A stretch of 64,000 nt of DNA from Candidatus Kapaibacterium sp. (GCA_028284775.1 JANQRB010000157.1:1-64000), one strand, 5' to 3'; counted from the first letter of the stretch, positions 36,669 through 46,301 are shown. Notes: a model not told the origin generated them from the letters alone. A program made the numbers and translations.

Positions 36669-37961
36669 CAAAGAATTCCTCCAATAAGAATTACGTGTGT
36701 TAAACCAAAAGAGCATTAATAAATAAATGGTACTAGCCGGCAGTGTTTAACATATCTTGCCAGTGATATAGTCTTGCTGACTGGACCGCGGAATGCCGAC
36801 GGCCATGATTTATAGCCAGACGGTATTGTCCCGGCCTGACACCGCGTAATTACTGGCAGTGCCTTTTCGGCCGGCGGCCATAGTCACAACAGAGAGTAGC
36901 TAGAGTTTCAGGATTCGGAAATGCAGTAGCTTATTACTAGCATTGTGCGTAACTGCTAATTAATTAATGTTAGTTCAATTGTTAAGCGATGGACAGTATT
37001 GTGGGTGTGCCTGCAAACTGCAGACTAATCAAGCAATAAAAAGTAGTTAATGGCAACATCGTCGGTGCGATGCCAGGTTTTGGTATCTGTGTTTCGATAA
37101 GAGGCGTCCAACTGCCGATTCGACTATTGTCATGCTGCAAACATCGATCAGCGTAGCGGCGTTTTTATTCGAGTGCAAATTGTGCATTGAACAACCTGAT
37201 TGATTTGAAATTTGTTGATGATTTCATCAATGCACGTCCGACAGGTTCGGATCTAAGCTTCATTACCAATACAATGCCTGTACCGGCAAATTCCTTCGGA
37301 GCGCATATTGTGCCCTTGCCGCCTCACTGTTGAGTCAAAAACGGACAAAATGTCAAAAACAATAACAGTACCGAAGCTAGCTGTGGGTTCGCTTGCGAAT
37401 CGGTTTTTGTTTTTGCGTTGGCACGCAGGTGTTGTTCGATCATTTGCAACAGTTCTTTGCATGCGGTTGCTGATATGCCGGATTTTGTTTGGCTTGTGTT
37501 TTCCGCGCTGCTGCAATACGTACAAAGCTAGTACAATTGTATCGATTAGGCAATAGGTGATTCTCTGATTTTCTTCTAAGGGTTTTCCTTAGAAATCCAT
37601 GTAGGATAGTTTTCCTGACTGGAAGTCCCTTAACTTTCTGCATCGAAAATTTTCACGCGAAAAAGTGCCGAGGGCTTTTGGAGCACTACGTCGGTTGAAA
37701 TGTACTCAAATAAACACCACGCTGAAGTCAGTACCCGTCTGGCAGACAATTACTTCGCTGAGGAACCGGAAGGTAGACAGTCTTAAATGATCTTAATAGA
37801 CAATTTTCGAAGTAATTGCAGACGCTAGGTTCACGCTCAAATTCAAGCACAATCTTCCTGCCGGAATGATGTATTCCGGCAGGATGATACGATTAAGACG
37901 GATGAATGCAGGCTGATGCCGCAACTCAATTTTCAGATTGAAAGGGCAGACAAGGCTGTCC
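36669..37961. other. Intergenic region, 1.3 kb
   Basis: No gene supported; the reading frames at 37253-37643 lie on both strands and have no start context. The right end has the terminator hairpin of the next gene. The segment 37550-37605 is weakly similar to 42150-42200. Confidence 0.5.
37857..37883 (-). terminator. Hairpin terminator of the sorting-domain-less propeller gene
   Basis: Perfect 11-bp stem CCTGCCGGAAT/ATTCCGGCAGG with a GATGT loop, 79 bp after the minus-strand stop. The following bases on the minus strand (AAGATTGTG) are not a T-tract, so efficiency is uncertain. Confidence 0.6.
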
Positions 37962-39500
37962 TCAGCGCGTGTCCGAGTGTTGCTCGCCGGCTCTCATAGC
38001 TTCTTCAAGGTTTAATGCCGAGGTCGTACCCGTTACGGGAAAGGGCGTTGGCGAAGTACAGATTCGAGTCAGAATTCCGGCAACATTTGTTACAACGGGC
38101 GGAGCAGGAGTCGTGACGAATGGAGTTGCCACAACCGTTGCAGGAGTAAAACTCGTAACAGCGACGTCGGTCGGCACAAGTGGCATTGCGCATGGCGTGC
38201 CGGCGGCATCCGTGCCGGACATTCCGACGACATCGGCATTGACCAGATATTGATCCCCCGCGCCTGCGCCATTGCTGTAGGTCGTACCGGCAAAGTAGTA
38301 GACGGCACCGAGATTGTTGTCCACAGAGCGGAAAGTTTCAAAATCGAGACGACCATAAGTGTTAAACCAAAGCGGCGCTCCCCCGGCGCCGGGCACTTCC
38401 ATTGCAAAACCTTCACCACGCGCCGCCGCTGCGCCTGCCGCAACATCATTAACCTGACCGACCACCACGACATTTGTTTCGCAGCTATTCGCGGCATTGG
38501 TGATGCCGTAGGCTTTGTCCCATCCACCGGCAAAGGCTTCATAGCGGAACTCCCAGGTCGGGAGTACCGCAGCGCCCAATCCCGTTCGTATCAGATAGAT
38601 ATCACTCAAAGCCGAGCCGAAGCTGCAGGTTTCGCCGGCAATTGTCAATGTTCTGGGACCGCCGCAAGGATCTTCCGTCAATACGAGACTAAATCCCCTG
38701 TCATTCGCGGCACCGCCGTACACATTCGAATAGGAGATCACTCCCCCTGCCGCGGTGACGACCAGTAGCCAGACATCATCATCTGCCGCCGCGGCCGGTC
38801 CAAAGCTGTTACTGGAGCCCACGGCGTAGAGATTCGGATCGCCGGGCAATCCTTCGCGTACGCAATACAATTCATCGTTGGCTGCACCACCGTAGGTCGT
38901 CATCCAGACCACGGCACCCGTGGCGACATTAAGGCGCGCCAACACGCCATCACGGCAGCCCGCGCCAAAACTTTCCGTCCAACCGGCAACGATGATATCG
39001 CCCGTTGCATCGCTGAGACGAATAATAGATGTTCCACCGTCGCGTTGGAAACCGCCAAGAGTGGTCGTCCAGCTCACGGCGCCGGTAATATTGCCACGCA
39101 GTACCATCATGTCAAAGCTGCCGGTGTTCTGATTCAAAACACCCGTCGTCCAAACGAAGTCATTGCCATCTTCTATTTCGACAATGGAAGCATCGACTTC
39201 CCAGCCTTCAAGGCTGTACGACACTCCCTGCGTAAGCGTGCCAGCGGGATTGGAAACGCTCACGTATACATTGCCGGGATTGATGTTATTCTGCGGATTA
39301 AATGTTTCGGTTTCGCCAATCATATATGCCCAGCCCGGAAATGCCTGGCTGGTAATGACACGTCGGCTTGTTTCGAGATTCTGCCCTCCGATAGCACTTT
39401 CATTGGGCTGTGATTCGGCAGGAATGCTCCAAAGCGGCAAAAGACAGATACTGAGCATTGTGAACAGAATTTGTCGCCGCGAAAATAGTGTATGTTGCAT
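37962..39500 (-). CDS. Secreted propeller-like protein lacking a T9SS sorting domain (paralog 2 of 3)
   Basis: The start at 39500 (GGAG 9 bp upstream) replaces an upstream GTG. The product is 512 residues with a signal peptide (LFTMLSICLLPLWSIPAES). It aligns with its two neighbours through the propeller (VSWTTTLGGFQRDGGTSI, VAGWTESFGAGCRDGVL, VWMTTYGGAANDELYCV) and through the segment preceding the sorting domain, but then stops after EEAMRAGEQHSDTR. No frame downstream encodes the missing domain before the terminator 79 bp later, so the domain was lost, not frameshifted. It is 52 bp downstream of paralog 3 and probably co-transcribed with it. Without the domain it would stay periplasmic or need another route (inference). 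Confidence 0.75.
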   Translation of the reverse strand: MQHTLFSRRQILFTMLSICLLPLWSIPAESQPNESAIGGQNLETSRRVITSQAFPGWAYMIGETETFNPQNNINPGNVYVSVSNPAGTLTQGVSYSLEGWEVDASIVEIEDGNDFVWTTGVLNQNTGSFDMMVLRGNITGAVSWTTTLGGFQRDGGTSIIRLSDATGDIIVAGWTESFGAGCRDGVLARLNVATGAVVWMTTYGGAANDELYCVREGLPGDPNLYAVGSSNSFGPAAAADDDVWLLVVTAAGGVISYSNVYGGAANDRGFSLVLTEDPCGGPRTLTIAGETCSFGSALSDIYLIRTGLGAAVLPTWEFRYEAFAGGWDKAYGITNAANSCETNVVVVGQVNDVAAGAAAARGEGFAMEVPGAGGAPLWFNTYGRLDFETFRSVDNNLGAVYYFAGTTYSNGAGAGDQYLVNADVVGMSGTDAAGTPCAMPLVPTDVAVTSFTPATVVATPFVTTPAPPVVTNVAGILTRICTSPTPFPVTGTTSALNLEEAMRAGEQHSDTR

Positions 39501-39552
39501 GATTACATTCTCCACTAATGTTCGGATGATAGTATCAGTGTTTAGTATTATG

Positions 39553-41340
39553 TTATTGATTCACGACTACGTTCGCTGCCTGAAGCTCTTCACCACTGCG
39601 CAGTGTTACCGTGTAGGCGCCGGCGGGCCAGCCCTGCGTGACAACCTGCATTTCCTGCGGTTTATCACTGCCCGACACTTCACCTTCAAACATTGTCCGG
39701 CCGAGGGCATCGCTGACTTTAATCTGAACCGAAGCTTCAGACTGCGCGACAAAGTTTAACAATAATGGATTGCCGGAGCGAAGCGGATTCGGTGCAAGAC
39801 TGAGTTTCAGACGATTGTCGTTGGGCAGCGCCTGTTTACGTATTCTATCCTGCTTTTCATTTTTGTCGACCTCTTCGGGAGGATCGATCAGGGGCGTTGC
39901 ATCCACACACACGCGAATGGATTCACCGGTGAGCGTAGTTTGAGGAAATACCGGCGGTGTAAGAGGAACCGGTACGATCCCAACGGTAAACGGCAAGATC
40001 CCAGTGGCGTCAAGGAAGGTCGGAGATATTCGTTGGGCACAGGTTTGGCCGGCGGCATCAAAGCCTGTCTGGAGCATTGCATCGGCCCGCAACAGGTATT
40101 GATCGCCGCCGCCTATGTTAACACTATAGGTCATCCCGGCAATGTAATAGTGCGGGTCACCAAGAATGGGATTCAGATCGATGGAGCGCGCCCCTTCGAA
40201 GTCGGGACCACCGTAGGCCTGCGATCCCGGCAGCGGAACGCCAAAGCCGTCGATTTCCAGCGCAATGGCCCGACCGCGCGGATCAATGCCATTGTTCGCC
40301 TGACCGACGACGACAATGTCGCCAGGACCATAGCGGATGCTTTCCTCAACATCCCAGCCGATATCCCAGCCGGGATCGGCCGCGGTGCCCGTTTCATACA
40401 GCTGTTGCCAAAAGAAAGCCCCGGCCGGATCGGTACGCACAACATAAACGTCGTTATTAAACGCGCCGAAGCCATACGATTCACCGACAAGGTTAATAAC
40501 CGGCCCCATGAACGGATCCAACTGCAGCAGGAGCGCGTATCCGCGATCGTTGGCTCCAGGTGCACCATAGGTGTTCGAGACAGGAACAGCAAGGCCGGTG
40601 GCAATATCGACATTGAGCATCCACAGGTCGTCATCAGCGCCGCCGGTATTGTTGTTGCTGTAACCTACGGCATACACGCTGCCCGGGATAAATCCCGCCA
40701 TGCTTTCCCGCACTGACCATAGCTCATCGTTAAATGGCCCGCCATAGGCATGTGCCCATATTACTGCACCCGTAACATCATCAAGCAGCCCCAGAAACCC
40801 GTCACGGCAGCCATTGGAGGGACTTTCCACATAGCCGGCGACCACTATGTCGCCCCCCGCTTCCTGGATGAGCGAAGTACCGCCGTCCGTCGCGGGGCCG
40901 CCAAGAAATGTCGACCAGATTATCGCGCCGGTGAAATCTGCGCGTACGACGGCGATGTCAAAACTGCAAGCTCTCGGGTTCCAGACTCCGGTGGTAAAAA
41001 TGAAGTCGCCGCCTCCTACATCGATAATAGAATAATCAATGTCCCAGGACTGGAAATCGTATACCACCCCTGCAACGAAGGAGCCGGCGATATCACTCAG
41101 TGAGACAAAAACATTCGGTGGATTGGGAGAATTGAATCCGCCGTAAGTGTGAGTCCCGCCGATTACAAGCGCAAAATCCCCAAAGGTCGGTGCGTTTTCC
41201 ACACAGAAGGCGGTTTCCTTGTTAAAACCTCCAATAGCAACTTCCCAGTTTTGCGCTTGCGCGGTTGCACAAGCAAAGCATAACGCCAATAGTAGCAGTG
41301 CTCTTCGAATCAGGGCATAGAGTGAATTAGGTCGATACAT
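39553..41340 (-). CDS. Secreted propeller-like T9SS protein (paralog 3 of 3)
   Basis: 595 residues with a signal peptide (IRRALLLLALCFACATAQAQ) and a strong GGAGG ribosome binding site 7 bp before the ATG. The repeated motifs IIWSTFLGGPATDGGTSL, VVAGYVESPSNGCRDGFL and VIWAHAYGGPFNDELWSV mark the same propeller as in the neighbours. The sorting domain runs from LAPNPLRSGNPLLLNFVA to the end (ANVVVNQ). Its length equals that of paralog 1 exactly. It leads a two-gene unit with the sorting-domain-less paralog. Function unknown. Confidence 0.8.
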   Translation of the reverse strand: MYRPNSLYALIRRALLLLALCFACATAQAQNWEVAIGGFNKETAFCVENAPTFGDFALVIGGTHTYGGFNSPNPPNVFVSLSDIAGSFVAGVVYDFQSWDIDYSIIDVGGGDFIFTTGVWNPRACSFDIAVVRADFTGAIIWSTFLGGPATDGGTSLIQEAGGDIVVAGYVESPSNGCRDGFLGLLDDVTGAVIWAHAYGGPFNDELWSVRESMAGFIPGSVYAVGYSNNNTGGADDDLWMLNVDIATGLAVPVSNTYGAPGANDRGYALLLQLDPFMGPVINLVGESYGFGAFNNDVYVVRTDPAGAFFWQQLYETGTAADPGWDIGWDVEESIRYGPGDIVVVGQANNGIDPRGRAIALEIDGFGVPLPGSQAYGGPDFEGARSIDLNPILGDPHYYIAGMTYSVNIGGGDQYLLRADAMLQTGFDAAGQTCAQRISPTFLDATGILPFTVGIVPVPLTPPVFPQTTLTGESIRVCVDATPLIDPPEEVDKNEKQDRIRKQALPNDNRLKLSLAPNPLRSGNPLLLNFVAQSEASVQIKVSDALGRTMFEGEVSGSDKPQEMQVVTQGWPAGAYTVTLRSGEELQAANVVVNQ

Positions 41341-42535
41341 GGGTGTACCTCCATTGGAAAAAGATGTTGAAATTTTAGAAAAATTGGTAATGGAATCAAT
41401 ATCAGGCTGAGACAGCCATGGTTGATGTATCAGTAGCTTTCGTTAACACGATGCTGTTGCAGTGCAACTTCAGTTCTGCGCTACATTCTAGGCAAGATCT
41501 TGCAATGAAGGCGGAATATATTCGGCAACCATCCGTGTCGGAGTCGAGTGCATCAAATGAGCTTCCGGGTCGGCAGTGTGAAATCTAGTTGAGAATTCAG
41601 CTCTATGTTAATCATAACTAGTTGACAAATAGTACCCAATTGGAAATTGGACAAAATCCAGAGGCGGTCTGACTTTTCAGGGATTTACTAAACCCCGTTC
41701 CTCTTGCAAAGAGAGAAGCTGAAGTATGTAGATTGACAGGTCGCTCGTGTTCGTCAGTCGTTCGCTAATCGCTACGTAGTAAACAGTGTTTTGTTTGTTT
41801 TTGGCGTTTGGTACAGGAAAAACAAGTTCATTCGATAAGACTAAGGCATTATGCCTGCGTCTAATTGTTGGTTATTGATACCTGCCCGTATTACATTCGC
41901 TCACAATACACTTCGATCGTACTTCAGATTCAATTCCTATAAAAACTGTCGATTGCGTTTCGAATTTTAAGAGCATGAGCAAATACCCATCTTTCGATCG
42001 AGCGTTGAGCAATTAAATTATACATTCGAGGACGTTACGTAACTTTCGATGGTCGTCTTGCGACTGCTTTTTGGTTTGGGCTCATTCGATTAGTTTAGCA
42101 GTGCACATTCACAGTCGCGCATAAACATACACTATTAAAAGTAAAGAAGCAATAGGCGAAACTCTGAATCTGGCCTAAGAAATTCCCTTAGTTCGTGTTA
42201 AGGATGATTCTAAAAAGAGAATCGTAACCGTGCCGGAAAACTCCAATCAGAATTGTCTGTATCTTTTGTGGTTTTACTGGTCGCTGTTGTACCTGTAATG
42301 AAGAAAATTCACGTGCTATACCCGGAAGTCTGAGTCGTGAGCCGAGCCCTGCGGATTATCGTAATGTTCATCCCCGCCGCGTGTTATTCCGGATGGTATC
42401 ACAACAAACAAAAGAAGCGGCTGCCGGTAGAAAAACTTGGCAGCCGCCGCATTATTACACTTATCCAATGCCCTCAATCACACCGAAACGTCCGTAACTA
42501 CACTTAGTACAAGCGATTAGGGGCTGAATGAAGAT
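41341..42535. other. Intergenic region, 1.2 kb
   Basis: No gene supported. It has a possible promoter (41626-41656 minus: TTTTG, 18 bp, ACTATTTG, near-consensus for Bacteroidota) about 290 bp before the 39553-41340 gene. A degenerate piece similar to the right half of the dispersed repeat lies near 41680-41725, and the terminator of the small secreted protein gene is at 42417. Confidence 0.45.
42417..42447 (-). terminator. Terminator of the first CCWNGLN protein gene
   Basis: Perfect 9-bp stem GCGGCTGCC/GGCAGCCGC with a 13-nt loop; on the minus strand it is followed by TTCTTTTGTTTGTTG. It lies about 90 bp after the stop codon. Confidence 0.8.
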
Positions 42536-43099
42536 CTACTGAAGCGGATCGATCGTTATGGTCGAAAAACCATTGGCACGTATCGTATAGATCGTCGAAG
42601 AGGCCGTACTTGGGAAGTGAGCAGTTTGTTCGAGAGATAGTGTCGTTGGCGTCGTAAAGATATCGCTCTGATTATATATATCGATAGAACGAAAACAAAC
42701 AGGTAGATATGTTGTGCAGCAGAAGTTCAATCCATTCCAGCAGCAGAGACGCAGGAGATGATAGATATAGATGCGTGCGGGCCATAGCGTTGCGCCTTCT
42801 CCACGCAGCTCTACATAGGATTGTGAAGTATTCGGGTGCGTATCACCACGAAATGCTACATTGACAATATCCGCCGCATAGAGAGGCGCCCGTTGAACTG
42901 TCGATGAAACGTGCTCAAATTCACCGATAGTGCCCGAAATCTGCGACGCGAGGTCAGCGGGCGCGATGCCGTTAACACTTGTTGCAAGATTAGCGCTGCC
43001 GTTAAAATCGGTCGATTGCGCTTCAGCCGTAAAAGAAGTCAGGATTGCAATGCAGAACATTGCCGTACATCCACAAAGAATTCGTTGGAATTGTTTCAT
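42536..43099 (-). CDS. Small secreted protein with CCWNGLNxCC motif (paralog 1)
   Basis: 187 residues; signal peptide (MKQFQRILCGCTAMFCIAIL, cleavage near AEAQ); GGAGG upstream. The mature protein is colinear with the neighbour at 43464-44021: STDFNGSANLATSVNGIAP, VNVAFRGDTHP, QSYVELRG, RIYIYHLLRLCCWNGLN, CFRSIDIYNQSD, and ending STITIDPLQ. The conserved core LRLCCWNGLNxCC plus a later Cys suggests disulfide bonds in a beta-sandwich. I do not recognise the family. It has no T9SS domain. It has its own terminator and a long leader. Confidence 0.7.
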   Translation of the reverse strand: MKQFQRILCGCTAMFCIAILTSFTAEAQSTDFNGSANLATSVNGIAPADLASQISGTIGEFEHVSSTVQRAPLYAADIVNVAFRGDTHPNTSQSYVELRGEGATLWPARIYIYHLLRLCCWNGLNFCCTTYLPVCFRSIDIYNQSDIFTTPTTLSLEQTAHFPSTASSTIYTIRANGFSTITIDPLQ

Positions 43100-43463
43100 G
43101 AGGTCGTTCCTCCAAGAAATTCGTTAGGAGTATTGGAGAGTTAGTTTACTATTCTGACAGTTTCAGATTGCCTGCCTCGCCGAAGCCAAGCATAGGATTG
43201 GGGAGTGATTAAGCTGTACGGTTGTCGGAGCAAGAGAACTTTGAGACTGGTGATTACACAAGTAATCCGGCCTTAATCCGGCAGTGGGCAGTTGATACAA
43301 TGCGTGTTGTTTTCTTATTCGCGGCTTTTATTCTGCCTGCCTCTGTTAAAGAGAAGGCGACTGCCGATGGGAAGTACCGGCAGTCGCTTTAGCGCAATAT
43401 ATACGCCCAATGCCACCTTGAGTACCTTCAGGGTACCCCTGCAGCTATTGGCTACGCGTACAT
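43100..43463. other. Intergenic region between the CCWNGLN paralogs, 364 bp
   Basis: Holds the leader of the left gene and the terminator of the right gene at 43354-43390. Nothing else seen. Confidence 0.5.
43354..43390 (-). terminator. Terminator of the second CCWNGLN protein gene
   Basis: A 13-bp stem (AAGGCGACTGCCG with CGGCAGTCGCTTT, one G-T pair) with an 11-nt loop, 74 bp after the minus-strand stop. The following minus-strand bases are CTCTTTAAC, a modest T-rich run. Confidence 0.7.
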
Positions 43464-44021
43464 TTATTGTATCGGATCGATCGTTATCGTTGAGTTGCCA
43501 TTGGCAAAAATCGTATAAACGGAACCATTGCCGTCAAAGCTGGCATCAGCTTCCAGCGCAAGCGTTGTCGGCGATGCGAAGAGATCGTTTTGATTGTAGA
43601 TATCGATCGAGCGGAAGCAGACGAGCAAATAGTTTGTGCAGCATAGGTTTAACCCGTTCCAGCAGCAGAGGCGCAGACGATGATAAATGTAAACACGGAC
43701 AGGCCAGGGCGTTACGGAAACGCTGCGCAATTCAACGTAGGATTGCGTAATATCCGGATCGGTATCGCCACGAAAGGCAACGTTAACCAGATCGGCAGAT
43801 TCAAGCACTGCCTGCCGCACGTCAGGCGCAACTTCTTGAAATTCTCCAATTGTTCCGTTGATGGATGAAGCCACATCTGCCGGGGCCAGACCATTTACGC
43901 TTGTCGCAAGGTTTGCGGTGCCGGTAAAGTCTGTTGATTGAGCTTGAACATTAACCGATGCTAGGAATGCAAGAAAAAATACAGCGGTGCATCCAAAGAG
44001 TACTTTTTGGAAATGCGTCAT
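43464..44021 (-). CDS. Small secreted protein with CCWNGLNxCC motif (paralog 2)
   Basis: The ATG at 44021 is used because GGAGG lies 9 bp upstream and it aligns with the paralog's start; the frame opens 36 bp further up. The 185-residue protein has a signal peptide ending VNVQAQ and the same landmarks as its neighbour: STDFTGTANLATSVNGLAP, NVAFRGDTDPDITQSYVEL, RLRLCCWNGLNLCC, LVCFRSIDIYNQND, and STITIDPIQ at the end. The strongly conserved core compared with the variable C-terminal third points to selection on the core. A promoter with both sigma-70 and Bacteroidota character lies at 44265-44294, giving a leader of about 240 nt. Confidence 0.7.
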   Translation of the reverse strand: MTHFQKVLFGCTAVFFLAFLASVNVQAQSTDFTGTANLATSVNGLAPADVASSINGTIGEFQEVAPDVRQAVLESADLVNVAFRGDTDPDITQSYVELRSVSVTPWPVRVYIYHRLRLCCWNGLNLCCTNYLLVCFRSIDIYNQNDLFASPTTLALEADASFDGNGSVYTIFANGNSTITIDPIQ

Positions 44022-44479
44022 GAATACGTTCCTCCAGAAGATACGTATAAAGTGCAAAAAATGTTGGTTAACAAGTACGCGTAGCGGCTACCTGTTTCAG
44101 TGACAGTGCAACGTTAAATCGAGATCTAAAGATATTGCGCTTTTGCTAGAACTTAGAATGCGGGCTGGTGGTTGCGAAGACGAATCTGTTGTTAATTCGT
44201 CGGCCTCGTTGTTTAAAAATATTTGTTGATTAGGCAGTGCTGATTCGCTGAATTAAGAGCAGGTCAAATATAACATATTCACCCGCGATGTCAAGTGATT
44301 TTTTCCTGAAGCAGCGAACTTTTTTGTCAATGTCTACGTAGTTGGCTCTTTCTGAGAAAATTCGGCACCTGCAACCTTTCCCGGCTCGCTTCGTAGGTCC
44401 CCAATTGGTCCGAACTGCATCGGACTGAGACAGTATACAAAAGTCCGTATGCCGGACGCTACTCAATGTGGAGAAAGCT
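44022..44479. other. Divergent intergenic region, 458 bp
   Basis: Carries the leader and promoter of the minus-strand CCWNGLN gene and, on the right, the GTGGAG ribosome binding site of the small plus-strand gene. Confidence 0.55.
44265..44294 (-). promoter_or_regulatory. Promoter of the second CCWNGLN protein gene
   Basis: On the minus strand TTGACA (44289-44294) is followed after 16 bp by TATATTTG (44265-44272). This fits sigma-70 (-10 TATATT) and exactly fits the Bacteroidota -7 box TAnnTTTG with a TTG 19 bp upstream. The start codon is about 240 bp downstream. Confidence 0.55.
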
Positions 44480-44698
44480 ATGGAGCAGCTGGAAATTAAG
44501 GGCCGGATTGTCTGGCAGGACCTCGAGTCAGGATTCTGGGGAATAATCGACGAGGACGGTCGGCAGTGGCGGCCGAACAGTTTGCCCGCGGCTTTTCAGC
44601 GAGATGGCGCGGAGGTACGGGTAAAAGCAGAGCGCAGCGAAGAGGGCTTTTCGATGTTTATGTGGGGATCACCGATTACGATTCTCGACATTCAGTAA
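44480..44698 (+). CDS. Small protein of the FWGI...MWG type, probable beta-barrel
   Basis: The ATG at 44480 is preferred over the GTG at 44468 because GTGGAG lies about 8 bp before it. The 72-residue protein begins MEQLEIKGRIVWQDLESGFW, continues GIIDEDGRQWRPNSLP and ends MFMWGSPITILDIQ. Short proteins with the same three landmarks (a GFxGI turn, DDG/EDG, and MWGxPxxI near the end) occur in many bacteria and archaea, to my memory without an assigned function; an OB-like small beta-barrel is likely. No signal peptide, so cytosolic. It precedes the subtilase gene by about 90 bp on the same strand. Confidence 0.65.
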   Translation: MEQLEIKGRIVWQDLESGFWGIIDEDGRQWRPNSLPAAFQRDGAEVRVKAERSEEGFSMFMWGSPITILDIQ

Positions 44699-44786
44699 CA
44701 TTGCCTATCCTACATTGACTTGTCAATCTTGGGTGCAAAGCAGCAGATAACGAGTACATCTCACGAAATTCGGGTATATTAGCTTT

Positions 44787-46301
44787 ATGGCAGCTCTCTA
44801 TACATATTCCTACGTCGGAATTCTTCTTTCGACCTTGCTCTGGTTTTTTCTTAATGCTCGCGAACAATCGACCACGCCGATCAAAATGTTGTTCTGGTCG
44901 TCCCTGGGCGTCTACAGCATTTCAATGTTTTTCGGCGACGGCAGCAGCCTCTACAAGATGCTGATCATATTGCCGCGCGATATCGCTATCTACGTACTAA
45001 TTGCCTTACTGGCCAACAAGTTCGCCGCGCGCCTGGGCTCTTTTGCCGTCCTGGCGCTGGCCCTCGGCTCTGTGATGACCTTTTATTATTTCGATGTGCT
45101 CCTCGGCACCTTCGGCAGCGAATCGAGCGAACTGTCGCCTGATGCCGAGCTGATCGTCGATCTCAAAAAGGACAGCGATCCGGCAAGTGTCGAAGCGGCG
45201 CTCGAAGAATATCGCTGCGAACTAATCCCCGCCTTCCCCCGCCTCCAGGCGGCGCGCTACGCCAGCTTTACCGACAACTATATTATCAATGTGCCCGATG
45301 AGTATGCGGACGACATCGATGACATAATCGACCTGCTGCAATCAGACGCCAATGTCGATTGGGTGGAACGCAACGAAATCATTCAGCTCGATCCGGACGA
45401 AGATGAGGGCAGCGAGGAATACGAAGCGGCGGATTACGGCGTTAATGACCCGGACGTTGGGAAATTGTGGGGCTTCGGCCGGATGAAGATGGCGGAGTTC
45501 TATCAAACGCTCGCCCGCCTCCGTCCCAGGAAGCAAGCCAGAATTGCGATACTCGACACAGGGGTCGACGCAGAGCATCCCGACCTTAAACGCAATTATG
45601 TCTCCAGCGACCGCAACTCCGATCGCGACGTAGTGGGGCATGGGACGCATTGCGCCGGAATCGCGGCCGCCGTTTCCAATAACCGGATCGGCATCGCCTC
45701 GTTCGCGCCAAAACAGGGCTGGGTAGAAGTGACCAGTATCAAAGTGCTGGACGATCGGGGTACGGGCACAGACCAGGGAATCATCGCTGGCATCATTCGC
45801 GCCGCCGACGAAGATGCAGACATTATCTCATTGTCGCTTGGCGGTCGTTCCGATGACGAAAAACACCGCGCTTTTGGCGAAGCGGTGGAATATGCTAACG
45901 ACAAGGGTGCTATCGTGGTCGCCGCCGCCGGCAACAGCAGCGCCAATGCCAGGCACTTTGCGCCGGCCGGTACGAAAGGCGTCATTGCGGTAGCTGCCGT
46001 CGATAACGAATTGAACCGCGCCGCCTTTTCAAATTCGGTTGCCGATCTTGATTTCGGCATCGCCGCTCCCGGTGTCGACATCTACTCGACTTATCCCGGC
46101 GATGCATACAAGTTGATGAGCGGCACCTCGATGTCCGCGCCCTATGTGGCGGGATTGTTGGGCATAATGAAAGCATTGCGACCTGCGCTGAATACCGCCG
46201 ATGCCTATAAGCTCTTGCAGACAAGCGGACTCGAAACCGATGACGGCGAGGCCACGGGTCGCTTTATCCAGCCTGCGGCCCTGTTGCAAAAGCTTCAATA
46301 A
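44787..46301 (+). CDS. Membrane-anchored subtilisin-like serine protease (S8)
   Basis: The 504-residue protein has three or four predicted transmembrane helices in residues 5-106, then an I9-like propeptide (VDLKKDSDPASVEAALEEY to VDWVERNEIIQLDPD, about 120-205), then a subtilase domain. Catalytic residues are all present: Asp257 in AILDTGVDAEHPDL, His288 in VGHGTHCAGIAA, the oxyanion Asn in VVAAAGNSSA, and Ser448 in SGTSMSAPYVAGL. The N-terminal membrane domain in front of the propeptide is unusual for S8 enzymes, which normally have a signal peptide. Presumably the protease domain faces the periplasm. There is no T9SS domain. Confidence 0.9.
   Translation: MAALYTYSYVGILLSTLLWFFLNAREQSTTPIKMLFWSSLGVYSISMFFGDGSSLYKMLIILPRDIAIYVLIALLANKFAARLGSFAVLALALGSVMTFYYFDVLLGTFGSESSELSPDAELIVDLKKDSDPASVEAALEEYRCELIPAFPRLQAARYASFTDNYIINVPDEYADDIDDIIDLLQSDANVDWVERNEIIQLDPDEDEGSEEYEAADYGVNDPDVGKLWGFGRMKMAEFYQTLARLRPRKQARIAILDTGVDAEHPDLKRNYVSSDRNSDRDVVGHGTHCAGIAAAVSNNRIGIASFAPKQGWVEVTSIKVLDDRGTGTDQGIIAGIIRAADEDADIISLSLGGRSDDEKHRAFGEAVEYANDKGAIVVAAAGNSSANARHFAPAGTKGVIAVAAVDNELNRAAFSNSVADLDFGIAAPGVDIYSTYPGDAYKLMSGTSMSAPYVAGLLGIMKALRPALNTADAYKLLQTSGLETDDGEATGRFIQPAALLQKLQ

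Noticed and set aside
37875..37895. A sequence ending GATACGATTA that resembles one unit of the 21-bp module
   Set aside because: It is a single unit on the opposite side of a gene, overlaps a terminator hairpin, has no second copy at 21 bp and no CCAGCRCCA flank; likely chance.
37550..42205. Weak similarity between 37550-37605 and 42150-42200 (CAATAGG, CTCTGA, CCTTAG blocks)
   Set aside because: Only about 40 bp with many mismatches in AT-rich intergenic DNA; not enough to call a repeat.
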